Translations under genes and position numbers: made by a program
Shown here: positions 10,156-19,730 of the stretch, piece by piece
Layout: the number at the start of each line of letters is the position of its first letter
Position numbering within the stretch: the stretch's first letter is position 1
Source: a virus
Reading direction: 5' to 3' (one strand)
IMG/VR virus record: IMGVR_UViG_3300025151_000171
Location: 1-31,875 of that record
Length of the DNA stretch: 31,875 nucleotides
The notes under the pieces: generated by a model
Told to the model about the DNA's origin: nothing
The model's database searches: none
The model's input: only the letters and a program-made list of their open reading frames with translations

Positions 10156-11928
10156 TTATTCAAAAATAGGTATTATCATTTGTGATTCGTGAAATCTATC
10201 AATTACATTATACCCTGTATTTACACTTAATTCTTGTGGAATTTTTATTCGTTTTTGCCATTCTTCTAAAGTTTCATCTGTTTTTCTTTTAGGAACATTC
10301 CATAAAGGTGTTTTATTATTTAAAAATATATCAGCTAATCCTTCATACTCATATGTTGCTGTTTCATCTATTTTTAATGGTCCAAAAGTAAACGCAATAT
10401 CTTTTATTTTATCTTTTGCCTTTACTTGTTTTGCATACTCTAAATAATCTTTACTAATAGAATTAGAACCTCTGCCTAATAATTCTTTAATTGAAAATCC
10501 TTTTTGCTCACCTTCTGTTAATAATTGATCTAAATACATTATTGCATCATATGTTTCTGGATCATATCTTCTATCTAATGATGCTACTATATCTCCCATT
10601 CCCACATCTTCGTTTTGAAAACTAAATAATTTATTAACTGTTTCTGCTATATCTGGTTTACCTATTGTTTTTGAAATTAATGAAACAAATTGTCTATATG
10701 CTTTTTGATCTGCTTTTGTTGCTGTTTCCATATTTTTCCTAGATCTAGTTAATAAATCTTTATATGATTCATCATCAATTAAACTATTTGCACGAGCTTC
10801 GTGTATTATATTCATTTCTGAACGAGTATCTATATATTTTGTTCCAACCATTAAAGTTAATACTGTTTGCATTGCTCTCCCTTCTGGGGTATCTGCTTTA
10901 TTTTTTGTATTTTTTATTATTGTGTTAAATGCTGTCGCTAAAGTTCTTTTTAATTTTCCACTTACATTTGATTGCTTTAATTCGTCTAAAAATGTTTTCA
11001 TATATACAATACCTTCTGGTGTTTGTGATTGTATTGCTAGTAATTGATCTGAAAATTTTAAACTTCCGTTGAGATCTTGTTGTGTTACTATTCCTGTAAT
11101 GCGTTGTTTTTGTGCATCATTTTTTTCTGTCAAATGTTTTATTATTCCAGACCTTAAAGTATCATCTGGTGATAATTCATTACCTTCTATATCAAGTAAT
11201 TTAAATTTTGTATTTGTTGCATTTTTTAATGCATTACCCCAATCTATTTCTTCTTGACCACCAACTGTTGTTGTTTTAGATTGAGCGGTTTGAAATTGCA
11301 AATATTTTAAATTAGTTGTATCTTTAGCACTTTGTACTACTTTAGTAAATTCAGCATCTCCATATAATCCTTTTGCTTTAAAATCTTCCATATTTGCTTG
11401 AAATATTGTCCAATTAGATAAAAATTCTTGTGGTCGTCTATAATTATCCATTTCGGTTAAATAGGTATTAGTAGTTGTTTCTGCTGCAGTTTTTTGATTT
11501 TTTAATATTTGATTAAATACAATTTCTTGTGTCCCAATTCTACCTTTTGTTGTTTGCTCTATAAATGTTGGAGCAAGATATTTGTAATCATCTCCTAATT
11601 CTGTTTTTAGTTGTTCTGTTTTGTTTTTTATATAATCATTAAATTTTGTTGTATATGTTCTAGGTGTTAAATAATCTGGATTTGCAGGATCTTTAAATTC
11701 TAATAATTTATTTGAAATTTCACTACCTATTTCTGCAGCTTTTATTTTTACTCTTGCATCTCTTTCAGCTACTTGCATTTTCATTTGGTAATCTAAAAAT
11801 TTAGTACCTATATTAGATAAACCTTTTGATATTTGACCACCTAAACTTGATGTTTGTACACCTGCAGTTAAAGAGCGTGATGCTCTTCCTAACCCTTGTC
11901 CTTGTCGTTCATATCTTGGTAATCTCAT
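10156..11928 (-). CDS. Internal virion protein (T7 gp15 position)
   Basis: The 590-residue product starts with a basic, Gly/Ser-rich segment (RLPRYERQGQGLGRASRSL) followed by a long helical, charged stretch (YQMKMQVAERDARVKIKAA) and remains mostly alpha-helical throughout. No enzyme motif or membrane segment is seen. Its start overlaps the stop of the gp14-like gene (TAATG) and its stop lies 2 bases from the start of the giant protein, so the three are translated together. By order it corresponds to T7 gp15, a core or ejected protein lining the DNA channel. Sequence similarity to gp15 itself is not recognisable by eye, so the assignment rests mainly on synteny. Confidence 0.72.
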   Translation of the reverse strand: MRLPRYERQGQGLGRASRSLTAGVQTSSLGGQISKGLSNIGTKFLDYQMKMQVAERDARVKIKAAEIGSEISNKLLEFKDPANPDYLTPRTYTTKFNDYIKNKTEQLKTELGDDYKYLAPTFIEQTTKGRIGTQEIVFNQILKNQKTAAETTTNTYLTEMDNYRRPQEFLSNWTIFQANMEDFKAKGLYGDAEFTKVVQSAKDTTNLKYLQFQTAQSKTTTVGGQEEIDWGNALKNATNTKFKLLDIEGNELSPDDTLRSGIIKHLTEKNDAQKQRITGIVTQQDLNGSLKFSDQLLAIQSQTPEGIVYMKTFLDELKQSNVSGKLKRTLATAFNTIIKNTKNKADTPEGRAMQTVLTLMVGTKYIDTRSEMNIIHEARANSLIDDESYKDLLTRSRKNMETATKADQKAYRQFVSLISKTIGKPDIAETVNKLFSFQNEDVGMGDIVASLDRRYDPETYDAIMYLDQLLTEGEQKGFSIKELLGRGSNSISKDYLEYAKQVKAKDKIKDIAFTFGPLKIDETATYEYEGLADIFLNNKTPLWNVPKRKTDETLEEWQKRIKIPQELSVNTGYNVIDRFHESQMIIPIFE

Positions 11929-12389
11929 TATAATATTTCTTTCATTATTTTATAATTCATACCTGCCGAAGCTAAATCTCCAACACCACCTATAACTGAA
12001 CCAATCATATTATTAGTTTCATTTGCTAATAATCCTTGAGTTTCTATATCTAAACTTGTGCTTTGTGATTGTGCTATTCTTGCTACATTATGCATATCAC
12101 TTAAAAAATCATTATAATCTTCTTTAACAGCTAGTAACGGAGATCCTGTGTATTGAACACCAGACATTCCTATTCTTGCTCTTTGTTCACTCATTAATTT
12201 TGTTTGTTCTCTTAATCTTCTTTGTTTTTCTATTTCTAATTCCATTTTTTGATTATATGCTTCCCAAGCGGCATTTGCTTGTATTTGTTTTTTATTTTGT
12301 CGTGCTTGCGATATGCTCATAATTGTAGAGCCAACAGTTGTTACACCACTAAAAATAAAACTTGCTAATGCCCAATTAAATCCTGCCAT
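11928..12389 (-). CDS. Internal virion protein (T7 gp14-like)
   Basis: This 153-residue protein begins with a hydrophobic helix (FNWALASFIFSGVTTVGSTI), followed by a charged Gln/Lys/Glu-rich coiled segment (residues about 25-70) and the motif RIGMSGVQYTGSPL, typical of gp14-type core proteins in many podoviruses, where a Gly-x-x-x-x-Gly-Ser-Pro-Leu stretch precedes a helical part. A second Gly-rich hydrophobic segment (GSVIGGVGDLASAGM) lies near the C-terminus. In T7, gp14 is ejected into the outer membrane as part of the DNA conduit. Placement between tail tube B and the 590-residue internal protein fits. The call is well supported by motif plus order. Confidence 0.8.
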   Translation of the reverse strand: MAGFNWALASFIFSGVTTVGSTIMSISQARQNKKQIQANAAWEAYNQKMELEIEKQRRLREQTKLMSEQRARIGMSGVQYTGSPLLAVKEDYNDFLSDMHNVARIAQSQSTSLDIETQGLLANETNNMIGSVIGGVGDLASAGMNYKIMKEIL

Positions 12390-12391
12390 AA

Positions 12392-14839
12392 TTAATCACT
12401 CGTTACTAATGTTCCTGTTATTCCTAATATTGTCATAGGTAATGGTTGTGTTTGCTCTACAGTAATTTGACCATCTCTATCCCATCCTAAATTTGTTACT
12501 CGTTTATCTCCTGTAAACTCTGGAATATTCTGACCCATAGGTGTAGATGATGTTCTAAATGGCAATTGATCTCCATTTATTGTTGCTCCTACTGTATTTA
12601 ACAATCTCACCATAACTTCATTATATCTTTTTTTACGACCTTGTGAAGTGCCTGTTTGTCCACCTGCTTCTACTCTTAATGTTTTTAATGTAGATGTATA
12701 ACCTAATCCTACTTCAACAGTTTTTGTTGAGGTAGTTGATGGTAAACTAATTGTAATTGCACCGCTAGTAACTGTTTGTTTTGGATATATTGCATCTCCT
12801 ATTAAAATAGTAGAACTTTCACCTTCTAAATGATCTAATGATGTTAAACTACTAGAATCTCCATTTACAACACCAACTAATGTTGAGTCAGTATTAATAG
12901 TTTTATCCAAATATTCTACATATTGAACTATATTTCCATTTATTCTTCTTTTAACAATACACCATACTTGATCCTCACCACCTTCTGGAATACTTGCTAC
13001 ACTCATTGTTTTAGCAATACTTGCAATACTATGACTTGCTCCACTACCATCAGCTAATTGTATAACTGTTCTATCTATAGCTTGTTTATAAGTTAATGCT
13101 AACTCTATAGTATTTGCATCTCGTGCATATACATAATATTCTTTACTATCTTCAAGACCATCTATTGCAGTTCCCCCTCCTGTTTCATAAGTAACCTTAT
13201 CTCCTGTACTAAATCCATGTGAACTTATTGTTATATATCCATTATTATTTGCATCATCTGTATTTGTTGTAACCGCACTTGCTCCGTTAAAAGTATATTT
13301 TATTTCACCACCAAATTCATGTCTATGCCATGCTACAACATCTTCTTCTCTATTAAATGTCATTCCTAATAATACACCATCATTTCTAACTGCCCAATAA
13401 ATAGCATCTGGTTCTTGCGCATAATCTACTTCTTTAATACCTGTATCTGTAATATGTTCTGCTAATATTGTCATATCTGGAGCAGTATAAGCATCATCTT
13501 CAAATCTATAATAAAATTGTCTTACTTTACGCTGCTGCCTTTGTACAAATAAAATTAAATTACCAATTTGTATTGGTCTTAACGGATATACACCATACGT
13601 TGTTTGTTGTTGTATATTAATATTATCTGGTTGTAATGGTTCACCTGTAGGTCGGCTTACTTTAAATTCAGATCCTGCTGTTCCTACAATTAAATCTTTA
13701 GAAGGTGCTAACCATCTTATAGCATTTACTTTGTTAGCTGCAATAGTATATATAAATGCATCTGCTGCTTCTGCATCCCCTTCATCAAAATTTTCATATA
13801 TTCCAGATTGCGATCCCCATATTGTTTGCGGATAACTTGTTGATCCTGCAAATATTAATCGTTGTTCAAAAAAACTAACTGCTCTTGGAAATCCTGTTGT
13901 ATTAGAATATGCTCCTAATGACCATTCTTTTGTAGCACTACCTGTACCTACTGCTGTAAATATTTCATAAGTTACAACTGTAGCACTTGTAAAAGCTGTA
14001 ATTTTTCCATGACCATTTTTTACTTTTACTAATCTTCCAACATCTGTACTTGCAAATAAATCGGCACTTGCAGTTAATGTTCTTCCTGTACCTACTGTTG
14101 TTGCACTAGATGTTAGTGTTGTATCAGTTGTATTTTGATCTAAATAAGGTCCTTTTTCAAAATCAACATCTGTTATACTCCAACTTGTATGCCCTGTTCT
14201 TGTTAATTTAGTTGGTTCATGTGAAGGATGCACTATATACATAACATCTGCAGATTGTGCAAATTGTAATTCTGATAATTGTGCTGATGTATATTCTGTT
14301 GCTATTTCATATACTTTAGCTGCTGTACCACCAGAAGTATAAGTTGTGTAACTACTTGAATTTACTCCAGATAATTCAAATGTATTTGTAGTTTTATTTG
14401 CAACTGTAAATCGTCTACCATTTAGTTCTGTCATACCTCCAACATCATTAATCCATACATGATCTCCATTAGAGTAACCATGAGATGCTGCTGTAACTAC
14501 TGCAGGATTTGCTTTTGTAATAGCTGATATACTTTTTGTAGCTTCTGTTATTTGCCCACTATCTTTATAAAATCTTATATATTGATTACCAAACTCTAAT
14601 ATATATGTTTGTTCAATATTAAATTCAAAAGGTATTAATCGTGTCGCATTTGCAGAATTTTTTACCTCACATACAAATCTTGATCCATATCGTCTTGTTG
14701 CTCCGCCTTGCGGAAACACAATCATATTTTTTAATGTTTCTACACCATTATTATATTTTTTAAAATCAACTTGACCATGTAATTTTGGAGATAACTCTCC
14801 TGCTGTAAAATTAGTTTGAAAGGGATGAACTCTTGCCAT
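12392..14839 (-). CDS. Tail tubular protein B (T7 gp12-like nozzle)
   Basis: The 815-residue protein opens with the characteristic FTAGELSPKLHGQVDFKKY and FPQGGATRRYGSRFV of gp12-type nozzle proteins. It continues with beta-propeller-like material (TYILEFGNQYIRFY, FFEQRLIFAGSTSYPQTIWG). Two modules resembling the FCCH fold of ubiquitin-activating enzymes are inserted, at about residues 100-170 (SHGYSNGDHVWINDVGGMTE) and 525-590 (SHGFSTGDKVTYETGGG); these are common adhesin-like inserts in gp12 proteins. Its ATG overlaps the TAA of tail tube A. The role is the distal tail tube through which DNA leaves the virion, binding gp11-like protein above and tail fibres at the side. Confidence 0.92.
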   Translation of the reverse strand: MARVHPFQTNFTAGELSPKLHGQVDFKKYNNGVETLKNMIVFPQGGATRRYGSRFVCEVKNSANATRLIPFEFNIEQTYILEFGNQYIRFYKDSGQITEATKSISAITKANPAVVTAASHGYSNGDHVWINDVGGMTELNGRRFTVANKTTNTFELSGVNSSSYTTYTSGGTAAKVYEIATEYTSAQLSELQFAQSADVMYIVHPSHEPTKLTRTGHTSWSITDVDFEKGPYLDQNTTDTTLTSSATTVGTGRTLTASADLFASTDVGRLVKVKNGHGKITAFTSATVVTYEIFTAVGTGSATKEWSLGAYSNTTGFPRAVSFFEQRLIFAGSTSYPQTIWGSQSGIYENFDEGDAEAADAFIYTIAANKVNAIRWLAPSKDLIVGTAGSEFKVSRPTGEPLQPDNINIQQQTTYGVYPLRPIQIGNLILFVQRQQRKVRQFYYRFEDDAYTAPDMTILAEHITDTGIKEVDYAQEPDAIYWAVRNDGVLLGMTFNREEDVVAWHRHEFGGEIKYTFNGASAVTTNTDDANNNGYITISSHGFSTGDKVTYETGGGTAIDGLEDSKEYYVYARDANTIELALTYKQAIDRTVIQLADGSGASHSIASIAKTMSVASIPEGGEDQVWCIVKRRINGNIVQYVEYLDKTINTDSTLVGVVNGDSSSLTSLDHLEGESSTILIGDAIYPKQTVTSGAITISLPSTTSTKTVEVGLGYTSTLKTLRVEAGGQTGTSQGRKKRYNEVMVRLLNTVGATINGDQLPFRTSSTPMGQNIPEFTGDKRVTNLGWDRDGQITVEQTQPLPMTILGITGTLVTSD

Positions 14840-15423
14840 TATTGAAATTTACGAAAATCTGTAAAAGTATCTGATACAATATCATCCGTAAACCCTTCTG
14901 TTGAATCTATACTTCTCGCTTCTGTAAGTTTTAATTTATAAATTCTTTCCATTTCTTTTTGCAATGCAGCACTATTTGTAACAGGATATGCCATTTCAGA
15001 TGCTAATTTTGCAGTTAATGTACTTACAAATATAGAATCAAATAATTTTGGGTCAGTAATTCTTGCAATATATATTATATTAGCTGTACCTTCATTTGTT
15101 AATAATACTCTTCCTTGTCCTGCTAAATTTTCTATTTTAAATTCATAATCATCAAACTCCATTTTTAACACTCTCAAACAAAATGGATCTGTAGGCAATG
15201 CATATTGATATGAATATTCAAATGCAGGTGTTGATGAAATTTGAGCCAAACTTGCTCTTGTAATTGCAAAATTCCATGCATGCGATCTTAATAAAGAATC
15301 CCTTGCAGGTTCGTACAAAGCATTACACAACCTTGCTCTTTCAGTATCTTCGGTAAGTGATGCTATTGGACTATCACCTAATTTTCTTAATGCATTCGAA
15401 CAAATTGAAACTTCTGTAGCCAT
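14839..15423 (-). CDS. Tail tubular protein A (T7 gp11-like gatekeeper)
   Basis: This 194-residue protein carries the family signature at its N-terminus: ICSNALRKLGDSPIASLTED followed by CNALYEPARDSLLRSHAWNF. This is the helical bundle that attaches under the portal. Length matches T7 gp11 (196 residues). It ends with TAA overlapping the ATG of tail tube B, so the pair is coupled. It is the first gene after the intrinsic terminator that closes the capsid segment, so tail expression depends on read-through or on a promoter I could not identify. Identification is secure. Confidence 0.92.
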   Translation of the reverse strand: MATEVSICSNALRKLGDSPIASLTEDTERARLCNALYEPARDSLLRSHAWNFAITRASLAQISSTPAFEYSYQYALPTDPFCLRVLKMEFDDYEFKIENLAGQGRVLLTNEGTANIIYIARITDPKLFDSIFVSTLTAKLASEMAYPVTNSAALQKEMERIYKLKLTEARSIDSTEGFTDDIVSDTFTDFRKFQ

Positions 15424-15439
15424 AACACCCTTAATATAA

Positions 15440-15474
15440 CAATAAAAGGGGTTCTCTGCAATAAAAAACCCCTT
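15440..15474 (-). terminator. Intrinsic terminator after the head genes
   Basis: On the minus strand AAGGGGTT (15474-15467) pairs perfectly over 8 bases with AACCCCTT (15453-15446) around a 13-base loop, followed by TTATTGTTAT. It lies in the 65-base gap between the 181-residue head protein and tail tube A. Partial termination here would give more capsid than tail mRNA. Confidence 0.75.
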
Positions 15475-15488
15475 CTATTTATCTATTG

Positions 15489-16034
15489 TTAGTCAGTAAC
15501 GTAAGTAACTACCATAGTAATATCTCCTGCCGCTGCAGTTGCCGCAGCATTTGACATAGTTAATGCAACCCTTAATGGAACTTTAGGATCTGCTGACAGA
15601 CCTCCATCTTCCCAAACATGGTTTGCAATGGCATTTACATTTCTTGCTTCAAATGCAACTTCTACACCTGCAGTATTTGCTGCTTGTAAAGTTGTTATTG
15701 CAGTTGCATAACAATCTTCATCAACAACAGCACTTGCTTCTGTAGTTGTTCCACCAATAGTAAACTTTGTAGTTCCATTATATAGACCCACATTAGCTGC
15801 TAATGATGGTGAACCATTTGAATCAAGGTCATCATTATAAAGTTTAATTGACATAATTTTTGCATTAGATGGTACTTCTGCCATCATAATAACATCATCA
15901 TTATCAATATCGCCTGTACCTGCAGCAATAGTATCTGCCCATACACGCATTTTTCCATGAACATTTCCAACCTCAGAAAGTGTTCTAGGTGTAGAATCCA
16001 TATTAGTAATTTCTACTGATTTTGCTGTAGCCAT
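15489..16034 (-). CDS. Putative head decoration / structural protein
   Basis: The 181-residue product is rich in Ala, Thr, Asp and Gly with alternating beta-like segments (KIMSIKLYNDDLD, ANVGLYNGTTKFTIGGTT, ITMVVTYVTD) and no cysteine cluster or enzyme motif. It has a strong GGGGG Shine-Dalgarno, lies 9 bases downstream of the capsid gene and is directly followed by an intrinsic terminator. It thus shares the capsid transcript and is likely made in bulk. Position and composition suggest a capsid decoration or head-stabilising protein. No family is recognised with certainty; a minor capsid or spike role is also possible. Confidence 0.6.
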   Translation of the reverse strand: MATAKSVEITNMDSTPRTLSEVGNVHGKMRVWADTIAAGTGDIDNDDVIMMAEVPSNAKIMSIKLYNDDLDSNGSPSLAANVGLYNGTTKFTIGGTTTEASAVVDEDCYATAITTLQAANTAGVEVAFEARNVNAIANHVWEDGGLSADPKVPLRVALTMSNAAATAAAGDITMVVTYVTD

Positions 16035-16043
16035 AATTACCCC

Positions 16044-16907
16044 CTACGATTCTGTACAAGCAATTTCTACCATCTTTTCATCTTCGATACGAGTAGCACC
16101 GATAGTCATAGATAGAAATACTTGTGTTGCATAGTTCTTATCTGCTCTTTCAGAAATTTTTGTAGAAATATCTGAACCAACAGCAAGACCTAATGCTGAT
16201 TGACAAAAAGCTAAAACTTGTCGGTTTGAATCACCATCAAGTCCTAGACGCTCACTTCTAATGAATTTAAATCCTAGATATGTGTCAACTTCACCTTGCA
16301 CTAATGCTTTGATTGTGTTGAAATCTGAAGATTTTACTTCACTAATATTTAAGAAATCAGATAATTGGTTTGCAGTACAAATCAAATATCTTTGTTCTTC
16401 TGGATCTGTTTCAGCTTCATCCAAAATCTTTTTTGCATCTAACAATTTTGCAATCGTTAAATTAGCTGATCCATGCACAACTTTTTGAGTAGATGGTAAT
16501 GCTACTGTTGTACCGCCACTAACACCGCCATATGCGTTGCCTGTAGCTGCAGCAATAATTGCATCATCCATTGCTCTTCCCATTGCCCATGCACCTGCTT
16601 GTGCATATTCAGATTGTGGAGAGATTAACATTCTCACTTTATCCTCTTGGTCAACTAAATCAGCCCAATCATAGTCATCCATAGTAACCTTACGTCTTGA
16701 ATGTGGAGTATCAACACGAGGGGTATCACTATGTCTTGACGTTCTCTTTAGAGCCGCAGTATCTCCGATTCTTTCAAAGAAATGTGATTTACCTGTAACA
16801 GTTTCACTTCTTACTGCATCTCTAAGTCTTGAACCTTTTTGTTGTGCCAAATGGAATACGTTGCTTTTATACTGTTCTACAAAAGCTGTAGTAATTTGAA
16901 CACTCAT
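16044..16907 (-). CDS. Major capsid protein
   Basis: At 287 residues it sits between scaffold and decoration genes. It has the phage-capsid pattern: an N-terminal segment (FVEQYKSNVFHLAQQKGSRL), a hinge with Arg/His-rich residues (SRHSDTPRVDTPHSRRKV), then DYDWADLVDQEDKVR and GRAMDDAIIAAATG, and a C-terminal beta part ending in ATRIEDEKMVEIACTES. This resembles the HK97-fold capsid family used by several marine podoviruses. Translation starts behind a near-perfect AAGGAG. A 146-base leader separates it from scaffold; that leader holds weak dyads but no promoter I would defend. The call is secure by context and good by sequence. Confidence 0.87.
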   Translation of the reverse strand: MSVQITTAFVEQYKSNVFHLAQQKGSRLRDAVRSETVTGKSHFFERIGDTAALKRTSRHSDTPRVDTPHSRRKVTMDDYDWADLVDQEDKVRMLISPQSEYAQAGAWAMGRAMDDAIIAAATGNAYGGVSGGTTVALPSTQKVVHGSANLTIAKLLDAKKILDEAETDPEEQRYLICTANQLSDFLNISEVKSSDFNTIKALVQGEVDTYLGFKFIRSERLGLDGDSNRQVLAFCQSALGLAVGSDISTKISERADKNYATQVFLSMTIGATRIEDEKMVEIACTES

Positions 16908-17053
16908 AGAGTTCTCCTTATTTAAAAATTAATATTATTATTTTTTTTGCAGTTTTTGTCCTTATAAAAGGGAAACCTATTTAAAGTCGTTAGACTAATT
17001 TAGTTGTTATCCGTTAGGGCAACCTTATTGCAAAATATAATAACACAAAAAAT

Positions 17054-17893
17054 TTAACTTGGGAATACCTTTTCGTGTAATTGTCTTACTCTTTCTACCG
17101 CAGCGGCATGATCTCTATGTTTTGGATCATGATATGCGTGTTCTGGGTCATCATAAATACTCGTAATTTCATCTTGAGCATCTAATGGAGATACTGCTAA
17201 ACTATTATTTTGAGTATTTCTAGCCATATCTTCTGTTACATCTTCACCAAGTCTTGCAAACATTTTAATAACTGCAGGGTGATTTCCTGCTTCTGTATTC
17301 ATAAGTTCCATAATTTCTGGATCACCATAAACTTGTAATGCTCTTTTGGCTTTAGATACGTTTTTATCGTAGTTATATCCCCATTCTTCTTTTAATGTTT
17401 TTTCAGATTCTATACGACTTGCTTCAATTTGTGCAGGTTGATTTTCCATTTCATAATTAATAGTATTAATTTGATAATCTACTAATGCTTTCACCTGTTC
17501 ATTATTTAAACCAATTTTATGTGCTACATTTTTAAATTCATTTAAATTTTGTTCTGGTATATATGATTGATAATCATTAGGTATAGATACCTCATATTTA
17601 TCTGCTGTTTCTGGTCTACCTAATTTATTATATACTTCTAATTTTTCTTCATCAGTTTTAGGTATAGGCATTCTGCTTCCTAATACTTTTTGTTGATGTA
17701 CTACTGTTTTAGCTAATGACTCTACATCTTTAAAATTAGATAATGTAGGATCATTTTTTAAATCATCAGATAATGTTGATTTCCAATCTTGATTATCACT
17801 TTCAGTAGATCCTAATACAGTAGTTTCTGCAGTTGTTTCTGCAGGAGTTTCTGCAACAGGATTATCTTCTGTTGTGGTCGTTTCTTCAATCAT
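17054..17893 (-). CDS. Capsid scaffolding protein
   Basis: The 279-residue acidic protein starts with a disordered Thr/Glu/Pro-rich tail (EETTTTEDNPVAETPAE). It continues with the typical scaffold segment of T7-like phages (LKNDPTLSNFKDVESLAKTV, GSRMPIPKTDEEKLEVYNKL, GRPETADKYEV) and ends in a helical basic segment (HAAAVERVRQLHEKVF). Scaffold proteins guide capsid assembly and leave or are degraded before packaging. Its ATG lies inside the last codons of the 66-residue gene (8-base overlap), and the capsid gene follows, as in T7 gene 9/10. Assignment is firm. Confidence 0.9.
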   Translation of the reverse strand: MIEETTTTEDNPVAETPAETTAETTVLGSTESDNQDWKSTLSDDLKNDPTLSNFKDVESLAKTVVHQQKVLGSRMPIPKTDEEKLEVYNKLGRPETADKYEVSIPNDYQSYIPEQNLNEFKNVAHKIGLNNEQVKALVDYQINTINYEMENQPAQIEASRIESEKTLKEEWGYNYDKNVSKAKRALQVYGDPEIMELMNTEAGNHPAVIKMFARLGEDVTEDMARNTQNNSLAVSPLDAQDEITSIYDDPEHAYHDPKHRDHAAAVERVRQLHEKVFPS

Positions 17894-18086
17894 TTTTTTG
17901 CTCCTTTAGTAGATTGATTATTCGTATAATAACAGATCGTTGACCTTCCTTAAAAGCTGTGTCGTAAGGATCTTTGGTAAACGAACTCCTATGATAATAA
18001 GCAGATGTTAAATCTGCTAATACTTGTTGACCCTCATTAGAGTCAAAAGTAATTCTATACATTTTTTGTAATTCTTTTAATTCCAC
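17886..18086 (-). CDS. Bbp19-like small phage protein
   Basis: This 66-residue protein contains the pattern of the Bbp19-like phage domain: FDSNEGQQVLADLTSAYY, then the DPYDTAFKEGQRSVIIRIIN segment (a DP..TAF.EG.RSV..RI core) in residues about 13-60. It is encoded between portal and scaffold, overlapping the scaffold start by 8 bases and touching the portal stop. That position is where these small proteins are found in other podoviruses. The biochemical role of the family is unknown to me; a helper in procapsid assembly or head structure is a reasonable guess. Confidence 0.72.
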   Translation of the reverse strand: MELKELQKMYRITFDSNEGQQVLADLTSAYYHRSSFTKDPYDTAFKEGQRSVIIRIINLLKEQKND

Positions 18087-19729
18087 TACTCAAGACCTGC
18101 AACTTGATTCATTAATTCTTGAACTTGTGGTTTAGATGCAGTTTCTGCGGCTTTTGAAGTTTCATTCATTGCTTTAGCTTGATCTAATGCTTGTTGTTGT
18201 TGCATAGCCATTTGTTGTTGCTCTGCTCTTTGTTGCCTTATATTGTTAACTTCCGCTTCTCCTCTTAAAATATTTTTAGGAACGCCTAATAATTTTGCTC
18301 TTAATCTTACTGCTCTATCATGATCAATTAAATCCATAATAGTAGGATCTGCTTGACCTATTGTCATTGCTAATTGATATAATCTTTCTACCGCAACAGC
18401 TTCTTCCATACGTTGCGATCTTGCTAATGGACCTACATACTCAATATCCATATTAGCTTCACTTATTCCCTCTGGCGGTGTCATAAACTGACCTTTTCTA
18501 AACATTAATCCAAATACTCTTTCAATTAATGGATTTAAAAATTCGGTTTGAAATCTACCTAAAGTAGGACCTAATAATCTTTGCATTAATTCGTATCTAA
18601 CTTGCACTTCTGTAGCAGTCATTTGAGGACCATCTTGTAGTTGTAATTGGTCAGAATAATACGCTTGTCGTATTGCAGTTCTAAGTTGATTTTCTTTCAT
18701 ATCTGTAACTTGCCAGTTACTAGCAACTTGTAATGGTTTTACCGCACCATCACTTCTAACTACTGTAATTCCTGCAGGTGTCATTCTAACTCTACCAATA
18801 ACACCATCATCTGTTACAAGTAATGGTGGATCAATAGCTTTTGCCCATGCTTTTAATCCTATTTCTACCGCTTTATTTAATGTTTTAATATCTGGCAATG
18901 CATTATAACTAGGTGATCTACCAAATATCTCACCTGTTGCTTTAGACCATCTAGGCACTAAATATGGAAATTCTTGATAACCACTTGTTCTAACAACCAT
19001 TTGATCTTCTTCACATACATGACAAGAATGAAATGGTAATTTAGTTTTTGATTTTCCTAATGCTCTTTCATAATCTGAAGTAGGTTCTACTGCGTGTATA
19101 AATGTAAAACTTTTGTCTGGTTTTTCTTTTGCGGCTTTTAATACTTTTTCCCCTAGATTTTCTTCTCCAAATTCTTGTACAGCTTGTCGTGCTGTCATTG
19201 CATATTTTCTATATAATGTATCTACCTGTCCATTTATGTTTTCTTGTATATAGTATTCTGCAATATGTAATGTTCTAAAATGCACACCTTCATCTGGTAA
19301 TCCTACCTCCCCATCTTCTACTAACATTGCACCTGTACCAATAGAAGTTAAATCAAGATACATCTCATGTACTTCTGTATTAAAATTAGATTCATTAAAC
19401 ATATCGTACATACGTCTTGCAGTATCTTCTAACCAAAGCTGTACTTCCCTTTGATTATTTAAATCGTCATCTCTAAGTTTTAAATGAAACCATGCTAGTG
19501 ATGGTGATGTTAATGTGCCTTGTAAACTTGCAGCTAAAAGATTATTGGCTGTAATTGCAGTTGAATCAAATAAAATATCTGTGCGTGCTTCACCTTGTGA
19601 TCGTGTAAAAGTTATATCGGCTTTTCTTGGCATAACATAATCTAATATTTGTTGCCAATGCTCTTCCCATGTTTGACGATCACCTTCCATTCGTGATTGT
19701 CTTTTCTTTATATAATCAAAAACTTCCAT
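18086..19729 (-). CDS. Portal (head-to-tail connector) protein, T7 gp8-like
   Basis: This protein has 547 residues, close to T7 gp8 (536). Recognisable family segments are YVMPRKADITFTRSQGEART and DILFDSTAITANNLLAASLQ near the N-terminus, EVHEMYLDLTSIGTGAMLVE in the middle, and YNALPDIKTLNKAVEIGLKA before a C-terminal crown helix that is Gln-rich (QQRAEQQQMAMQQQQALDQA). The dodecameric portal forms the DNA entry/exit channel and binds terminase during packaging. Its stop overlaps the start of the Bbp19-like gene. It starts 1 base after the stop of the preceding 75-residue gene and has no evident Shine-Dalgarno of its own, so translational coupling is likely. Confidence 0.93.
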   Translation of the reverse strand: MEVFDYIKKRQSRMEGDRQTWEEHWQQILDYVMPRKADITFTRSQGEARTDILFDSTAITANNLLAASLQGTLTSPSLAWFHLKLRDDDLNNQREVQLWLEDTARRMYDMFNESNFNTEVHEMYLDLTSIGTGAMLVEDGEVGLPDEGVHFRTLHIAEYYIQENINGQVDTLYRKYAMTARQAVQEFGEENLGEKVLKAAKEKPDKSFTFIHAVEPTSDYERALGKSKTKLPFHSCHVCEEDQMVVRTSGYQEFPYLVPRWSKATGEIFGRSPSYNALPDIKTLNKAVEIGLKAWAKAIDPPLLVTDDGVIGRVRMTPAGITVVRSDGAVKPLQVASNWQVTDMKENQLRTAIRQAYYSDQLQLQDGPQMTATEVQVRYELMQRLLGPTLGRFQTEFLNPLIERVFGLMFRKGQFMTPPEGISEANMDIEYVGPLARSQRMEEAVAVERLYQLAMTIGQADPTIMDLIDHDRAVRLRAKLLGVPKNILRGEAEVNNIRQQRAEQQQMAMQQQQALDQAKAMNETSKAAETASKPQVQELMNQVAGLE

Positions 19730-19730
19730 A

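Noticed and set aside
16908-17053. Possible promoter or terminator between scaffold and capsid genes
   Set aside because: Only 4-base stems (AGTC/GACT, GTTG/CAAC) and a TATAAG without a partner -35 were seen; not enough for a call.
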